Shown here piece by piece: positions 57,408 through 64,000 of a stretch of DNA of 64,000 bases. The stretch comes from Manihot esculenta (taxonomy: Eukaryota > Streptophyta > Magnoliopsida > Malpighiales > Euphorbiaceae): positions 22,548,500-22,612,499 of the forward strand of contig NC_035164.2 in the NCBI RefSeq assembly GCF_001659605.2, given 5' to 3'. Every line of letters begins with the position of its first letter. The first letter of the stretch is position 1. The notes beneath the pieces are model-generated. The model worked only from the letters and a program-made list of their open reading frames with translations, ran no database searches and had not been told where the DNA came from. The position numbers were made by a program, and so were the translations under genes.

Positions 57408-59684
57408 TGTAACAGCCCGGAAATCGGTACCCCTCTGTCACGGTCCGAACCATCACTGGCACTAGGATCCAGATCGGCTTAAGGCCGCCGGGACCCGTAG
57501 CAAGCCGACTATACTCTCTGTGTACCTGATAAATCCCATACATGATAAAAAATACTCAACAATCCTGTAAAACTCTCCAGGCTTAACTACTGCTACTCAG
57601 ATATGCAAAATCTGAAATGGCCCTCAGGGCCTATACCAGTGACTACTATCTGTTGTGGGTCAAGGGATTGAAACCCTTTTAATCTGTAACACAATCCACT
57701 GGTATCTTATCAAAGCTATACATTAAGCCTGATACACACATTTCTCATCAAGAAACGTAAAACAGGATTCATGTACAAGGGATTAATCATACATCACACT
57801 AAAGCAAAGACACTAGGGAAAGCACAAGATTATCCAGTATATGACAGTACATATCTATACATTACATTACAACTAATCTTTTATTTACATCATGTCCACT
57901 ACGCTATTACAAACATACATTCATGCATATCTTTCTTTACTCTTGCTGACTCTGACTTCCCATAGCTATCTCAGAACCTTCAAAACTGGGGTTAAGGGAG
58001 TGGGATGAGCTCTATAGCCCAGTGAGAAGGAACAATAAAATAATTCATTCATTACATGCTCTCATGGAATGCATCACATCACAATCATAGCATCTCACGG
58101 ATGAACTTGTCACCAATAGCCCTCTACTACATGTCATAATATGTCCTGTTGTGCCAAGGAGACTAGGTCATCACCTGGACTTCTCTTATCTGTCTCATAT
58201 CATAACATGTCCCACTGTGCCAAGGAGACTAGGTCATCACCTGGACTTCTCTGATCTCTGATCTGACAGGTTGTCTGTCTAACTCATAGTACCAGGAGCG
58301 ACCTGGACTATCCAGGAGCGACCTGGTATGGCTATCTCATGCCATATCTCAACTCATAATCTCTGATCTCATATCAAGGGCTAAGGATCATTCAACATTC
58401 ATCCACATGAACAACATCTTATGCAATGCATCATATTCGTGAATTCTAATGCAATACAACCTAATGCATAACATGGCATTTTATGATGCATGGATCATGC
58501 TAGAACCGTGTCATTTCTCAAGTTAAAATATTAAGTTTAGTTCCACTCACCTGTAGCCACTGCTTGGCTAACTCTGGGCTACCTCTAACTCTGAAGCAGC
58601 TACTACTGCTAAACACCTCGGTTCCTCGGGTCCAATCCTACAATGGAAGACGCAAATGAGGCACCAAACATTCTCTATGCAACTGATAAAGAACTCCCCA
58701 AAACCCCTCTAGAACACCTCAAAACATGCATGCAAAACAAGCAAAGGAAGGTTGGACAGGACCCCTTCGACAGCACCTTCGGCGGCCGAATGTCTCCTCC
58801 AGAGACGAAAGTCGGGCATGTTCGGCGGCCGAATCCTCCTTCGGCTGCCGAACCTGAGTTCATCCAGAACTCAGCTTCGTGCATAAACATGCCTCCCACA
58901 CCTTTCAATCCTTCCCAACATGCATCCAACCTTTCTAACTCATCCATATCTCAAAACAACAAGCATATAGGAGCTTAAGACAACTTAAACTCCAACAAAC
59001 AAGCTCAGCAAGCAAACATAAAGCATAAAGGGTCCATAAACCCTAATATGCACAACCATGCAAACTCATGCATAAACTCCCTTTTCCCTTCATAAAACTC
59101 ATAGAAAACAATATAAAAACCAAGGATCTCCACTTACCTCTTGAAGAACAAAGGCTAGTGTGATCCAAACTCGAAGATATGGAGATCCAAGCTCCAAACT
59201 CCTCCAAACTTTCAAACTCTTCAAAAAAACACTTAAAACTTATTTAAAACTTGTTTAACTTTGAAAGATTGATGAAAAACCATGAAAACAATCCAAGGAG
59301 ATCAAGAACTCACCTAGGCCAGAAAGAGAGAAGAATCCTCCTCCTTTTTTTCTGGACTCGGTGTCCTTTATAGATGAACAACCGCCTCAGCTTCGGCAGC
59401 CGAATACTATGCAAAACCATGCAACGTTCGGCGGCCGAACTCAGGCTTTCGAGGGCCAAATCGAGGGCACTTCCGGCGGCCGAACATTACCTTCGGCGGC
59501 CGAACATGGCAAAATGCCTCCTTGGCCTTTTCTCTTCAAAACTCAATCCATTTCCATTCTAAACCTTTAAACCACTCGAAAACATTTTAGAAAACCTTTC
59601 TCTTACCCTTCTAGAAACCTCTGACATCCTCGCATTCCACCGGACGGTAGGAATTCTGATATCTGAATCTAGCCGGGTATTACA
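57408..59684 (-). mobile_element. 3' LTR of Gy-3
   Basis: 2277 bp, from TGTAACAGCCCGGAAATC, a diverged terminus, to GCCGGGTATTACA. It has an extra CGGTACCCCTCTGTCACGG stretch near its end, like the LTR at 2240-2260. GCC arrays at about 58765-58855 and 59390-59510. Confidence 0.9.
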
Positions 59685-59723
59685 TTCTTCCCCCCTTTAA
59701 GAACATTCGTCCTCGAATGTTCA

Positions 59724-61909
59724 TGTAACGACCCGAAAATCGGCCCGCTACCGGCGCTAGGATCCAGATCGGCTTAAGGCCGCCGGGACCCGTAGCAAGC
59801 CTGACATAGAACCTGTAAACCTGTTCAATCCCATACATGATCAACAATCATACATAAAAATTAAAACTTTCCTTTTCATCATACACCATACTCAACCTAT
59901 GCATTCACTAATCATAGATAACTTAAACATTTATCCCTCAGTGGGATCTCATCATAAGTTGAGTTGGTTAAACATAAACATCAATAGACATTAAGATCAT
60001 GTATCAACAAGGGATTACAATACTCATAGGGTCAAGCACAACTATAACCTCAATATACCTCATTACATAACATACTATAATCTCTTACATTACATCATAG
60101 TACAATTATCATGTCCACAATCTAACTTATTACATAATCATACTTCAAAACTCTGGCTAACCTCCTGGTCTACCCTGTACCTGCACATCTGGGGTTAGGG
60201 GAGAGGGATGAGCTATAAAGCCCAGTGAGCAGAATAAAGAAAGCATATACTAAAATTTCATGCTTTCATGAAATGCAACACATCACAAACATATCACATA
60301 AGGATGGTATTGTCACCTGTAGTCCTCAACATAGTCCAAACGTGCCAGGGGCGTAGAATGGGCCTCACTGGTCTTTCTCTTACATAACATAACGTAACAT
60401 AACATTCCAATATGCCAGGGGCGTAGAATGGGCCTCACTGGTCTTTCTCTACCATGACATCATCATATCATAACATAAGAGGACTAGAGGATCATCCAAT
60501 AACCAATCCACATCCACATCATATTATGCAATGCAACACATTCGTGATTACTAATGCAAACACCCTATAATATCACATGGCATATATGATGCATGAACAT
60601 GCTCAAAAAGCTATATTTCATTTATTTAAAAACTTAAGGTTTATTCCACTCACCTCTGGCTAGCTCTGACAACTCTGTAGCAGCTGGCTCACTGCTGGGG
60701 TCCTCGGTTCCTCGGGTCCGAACCTACACAGGTGGACTCCAATGAGGGACCAAACATACATAAACATAACTCTAATATATTCCCCAAAAACCCCCTAAAA
60801 CATCATGAAACATCCATAGAAGAACATGCATGAAAGGCTGGACAGGGCACTTTCGGCGGCAGGTTCGGCGGCCGAAAGTCCCAGATAGATCCGAAAGTCA
60901 GGCACTTTCGGCGGCACCTTCGGCGGCCGAAAGTCCCAGACAGATCCGAAAGTCCTCTTTCGGGGGCAAGCTTCGGCAGCCGAATGCTGCCTCCACAAGG
61001 GGGGGTTCGGCGGCCGAAAGTTCCTTCGGCTGCCGAACCTGGTTTCTCCCAAATGGACAGAAACTCGGCTCAAACGAGCCTCTTGCCTCCCCAAGCCTCA
61101 AATCATGCATAAACTTGTTCTAAAACATGCATACATATCATACATTACACCTAGGGGTCTCAAACTAGCATATACCCCAATTACAACACTTCAAACATAC
61201 ATCAACAACATCCATTGTCCATAAATCACATAAAACCTAACATAGCTCAACTAACTTAAACATGCATTTCTACCCCATAAAACTTCATAAAACTTGTTTA
61301 AAACATACATTGAGCTTAAGATCGGCTCTTACCTCTTGAAGATCGAGAAAGAGACGACCAAAACTCGGAGATCCAAGCAAATGAGCTCCTGAGTTTCCAA
61401 AGCTCCAAACTTGTTTAAAATGCTCAAAACTTGCAATGTGAGGTTAAAACTCAAGAAAAATGGAGGAGATTTGAAGAAAGAACACAAGATTTGGGGAGAG
61501 GGAGGTCGGAAGCTAGCTGTGGCCGAAAATGGGAGAAAGCTCCCCCATTTCGGCTAAGTGCCCCTTTTATAGGTGGCTGGCCAGGCCACGTTCGGGTGCC
61601 GAATGTGCCTCCGCATGCATGCCATGTTCGGCGGCCGAACTTGAGTTTCGGCGGCCGAACCTGGACTCCCCTTTTCTCATGCTTTCGGGGGCCTAACGTG
61701 CCTCCAAAACGCATGCATGTTCGGCGGCCGAACTTGAGTTTTCCTCCAAAGACTTTTCATACAAAAACTCATTTAAAAACATACTTAAAATTATTAAAAA
61801 CATGAAAACATATCATAAAAACATACTTTTACCCTTCTAGAGGTTTCCGACATCTGAGATTCCACCGGACGGTAGGAATTCCGATACCAGAGTCTAGCCG
61901 GGTATTACA
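59724..61909 (-). mobile_element. Gy solo LTR in Gy-3
   Basis: 2186 bp, flanked by GTTCA (59719-59723 and 61910-61914). GCC arrays at about 60845-61045 and 61585-61735; TATA box at 61565-61571 (- strand). It separates the Gy-3 polypurine tract from the rest of its internal region. Confidence 0.95.
61565..61571 (-). promoter_or_regulatory. TATA box of Gy solo LTR
   Basis: TATAAAA on the - strand beside GGCTGGCCAGGCC, the conserved context. Confidence 0.5.
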
Positions 61910-61914
61910 GTTCA

Positions 61915-64000
61915 CACAACAAACAAACATTTAAGGAAAGCCTCACACCTTTCTCTGAGAAGAGACACAGATATTACTGGAGTAAAAACTCCCGGATTTT
62001 GTAATATCAGCACTATCTGACTTTCTTAACTCTTACCTTCTTAATCTGTGTCTACACTCTCCACTGATTGCTTATCACTCCTGCCTGTATACAACCGACT
62101 TGACTCTTTCATCTAATTACTAACTTTCTTGTCTCTTTGGCTCAGCTTTAGTCACACTACTCTGGTTATTCTACTCTTTGCTTCTCTTTACTCAACCCGG
62201 TTAGAGGAGCAACAACTCTAAGGAAATGCTAGATGACTTGCCTATAGCTTCAACTCTCTACTTATGTTAGAACGCGTATTGATACATCACGAGTCAAACA
62301 GACATGCCCCGAAATCGAACTCATATGACAGAACTTGGCCTCTATGCCGTGTTCTCTTAAAATCTACAACACTCAGTAGATAATGGGCATGCTTCTTTAT
62401 TTTTCTGAACTATTCTACGCTTTTGCTGCGCACTCTGATTCTTGCCCGCCTTTCTTCTTCTTTACTATACTGGCTTCTTCTCTTTAATCCCTTCCTACTA
62501 CACTGGACTAACTCTAGCTCTCAACAGCTAGCACTCAGATTTCATATCTAGCTTGGAAAACAACTGGCTCCTGCCAGCTGATCCAACCGATCATCAGTCT
62601 GAAGTAATACCTGTTTCTATAGGATAAACTGATAAGCGACTTCTGACTGAGGGCAGTTAACATCTCATCTGCCTCACCCAGTAGATACTGTTTTATATAC
62701 TCAGAGTCGCTGAGCAGTTTTACCCCTTACCTCTGTTTCAGACTCTTCACTATAAACTCCTTTGATCGATAAAGATCTCATCTCTACTCAACTGCCAAAC
62801 TGACTTTTCTCTAACTTTCGACATATAGTTCCCGACTCTCAGATCTATTATGGAAAACAACCAGCTTCTACTAGCTGTTCCTATAGATCATCCATTCCGC
62901 ATGGGAACACCTGTCCTTGGTAGTGATCTTGTGCAACTGCTTACAGTTGTGACAAAGTCTCAAGGTTTCATCCTTCGGTTCTCATATTGACACTGGAACC
63001 TTCCAGGGTGAGGTACTAGGTTGGAGACAACCTTTATCTACCAAGCTTCTCTATACTACTCTGACTATGCTCTCTCTGCAGGTGCCATCCTGTAGGGTAG
63101 AAGGAAAGAAATGGTTCCGCGTCCAGACACCATTTCTATTCCAAACTCTGACTCCCTGACAGATGGTAAACCTGACAGCTCGTCTGGGAAAAACATCTAG
63201 AACTCACTAACTACAGGCATTGAGGCTGATTCCTTGATCTGACTACGAAACTCGCTCACAAGAGCTAGAACCCTCTAACAACCTTTCCTGTGTAAACTAG
63301 GAGCCTACTGGGTTGACATCAAACTTCTAGGCACCTATACTCTGTCCCCTCCAAGGACTACCTCTGATCCATCCAGTACTCTAAACTCTCCTACCTTGTC
63401 TCTACAGACATAGGTAGTACTATGAGTAGCTAGCCAATCCGCCCTAGAATGACATCAGATAGCCAACTCTAGAACCATAAGGTCAGCTGGATAGCATCTA
63501 CTCACCACAAACTCTGAACTGAACTGACTGACTGACTCTGCCTCAGATGGATCATACTCGGGTCCACTAACCCAGAGAAAACACCCTAGGCCCAGAAGTC
63601 ATCAAACCCACTCTATCAACAGCTCACTCAAAGCAATAAGGAAAGAGAAACACTAGGGTTCAAAACAAACAGTATACACATCCGAACATCTATAAGTGAA
63701 CGTACCTGACGTCACCGTGTTCGATGTAATAGCCTCCTGTTGAGTCAGGGTGAAGATTTGAGCCAAAGCTAACGGAACTTCCCTCAGGAACCTACTAATG
63801 GAAAGGCCAACCCTTTCCTCTGCCTCAACCGCTAACTAATCCCAGACTAAACTGAAATCTCTTTCTGAACTTATACTTATTCTTACTCTTTTCTTCCTCT
63901 GTTCTACTCTAGTTTACTTACTCTTCTCTTCTTCTTATTCTGATCTATTTCACTTACTTTTCTCTTACTTACTTTTATTCTTTTCTTACTCTTCTATTTC
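61915..64000 (-). pseudogene. Eroded gag-pol of Gy-3
   Basis: Aligns by eye in patches with Gy-1: 61960-62090 with the chromodomain end, 62610-62790 with RNase H, 62815-63100 with reverse transcriptase (GGTGAGGTACTAGG), 63120-63240 with the protease-RT link, and 63360-63790 with protease and upstream. Most of the integrase and part of the reverse transcriptase are gone, and stops occur in every frame. The last 130 bp are a long pyrimidine-rich run. Far older or faster-decayed than Gy-1 or Gy-2. Confidence 0.8.

Larger units (their letters stand above)
57408..64000 (-). mobile_element. Third Gy element Gy-3, decayed, continues past the window
   Basis: The 3' LTR (57408-59684) is followed by the polypurine tract and a heavily eroded internal region, with a Gy solo LTR (59724-61909) nested 40 bp in. 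CAAAA (57403-57407) should be the target copy; its partner is outside. It interrupts the Gy-2 5' LTR. Confidence 0.85.

Overview
This window is plant nuclear DNA made almost entirely of LTR retrotransposons inserted into one another. I found no host gene, tRNA, rRNA or CRISPR array. A plant source is supported by a Ty3/gypsy chromovirus with a C-terminal chromodomain (Tekay/Del type), Ty1/copia elements primed by initiator Met-tRNA, and a Tat/Ogre-type primer-binding site. An AT-rich eudicot heterochromatic region is likely. I cannot name the species.

Four LTR families account for nearly every base. (1) 'Gy': a chromovirus with LTRs of about 2.1-2.3 kb, TGTAATACCCGGC...GGGTCGTTACA on the sense strand. 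(2) 'Cop': copia elements with LTRs of about 1.46-1.49 kb starting TGTTAG. (3) 'Tt': a Tat-like family with LTRs of about 1.7-1.8 kb, TGATAGAGC...CTCCTGTCA, coding for one unusual Gag-tail-like protein. (4) 'X': 633-bp LTRs, TGTCAGGG...GTGACA, with no recognisable protein.

Layout, left to right. 1-2279 is a + strand Gy LTR cut by the window edge, sitting in the 3' end of a + strand Tt element (2280-4176). 4177-14288 is a decayed - strand Cop element. It is interrupted by a - strand Gy solo LTR (5177-9742), which is itself interrupted by a + strand Gy solo LTR (6180-8500). 14289-14539 and 29316-29398 are two halves of a PF04195-like transposon gene, split by a + strand gag-only copia element (14540-29315). 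That copia gag is split by a complete, very young - strand Gy element (17704-27219) with an intact 1632-codon gag-pol. 29399-33224 is a - strand Tt element with an open 432-codon gene. It lies inside the 3' LTR of a second, broken Gy element (33225 onward). The 5' LTR of that element (from 39026) is split three times: by a complete Tt element (39254-47619, carrying a Gy solo LTR at 43233-45471), by a complete X element (47781-56333, carrying a scrambled Gy mosaic at 50727-53755), and by a third Gy element (57408 to window end, carrying a Gy solo LTR at 59724-61909).

Nine insertions show matching 5-bp target-site duplications, so the nesting order is well fixed. The most unusual signal is a CpG-rich near-palindrome, TTCGGCCGCCGAA, which contains the GCCGCC core of the AP2/ERF GCC-box. 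It is arrayed in both the promoter side and the transcribed part of the Gy LTRs. It also occurs in the LTRs of one Tt element, where older Tt copies lack it, and inside the Tt coding region, always in the same orientation relative to transcription. Other points of note are the gag-only copia with a GC-rich leader repeat, the scrambled Gy mosaic flanked by a perfect target duplication, and the poorly known Tt protein.
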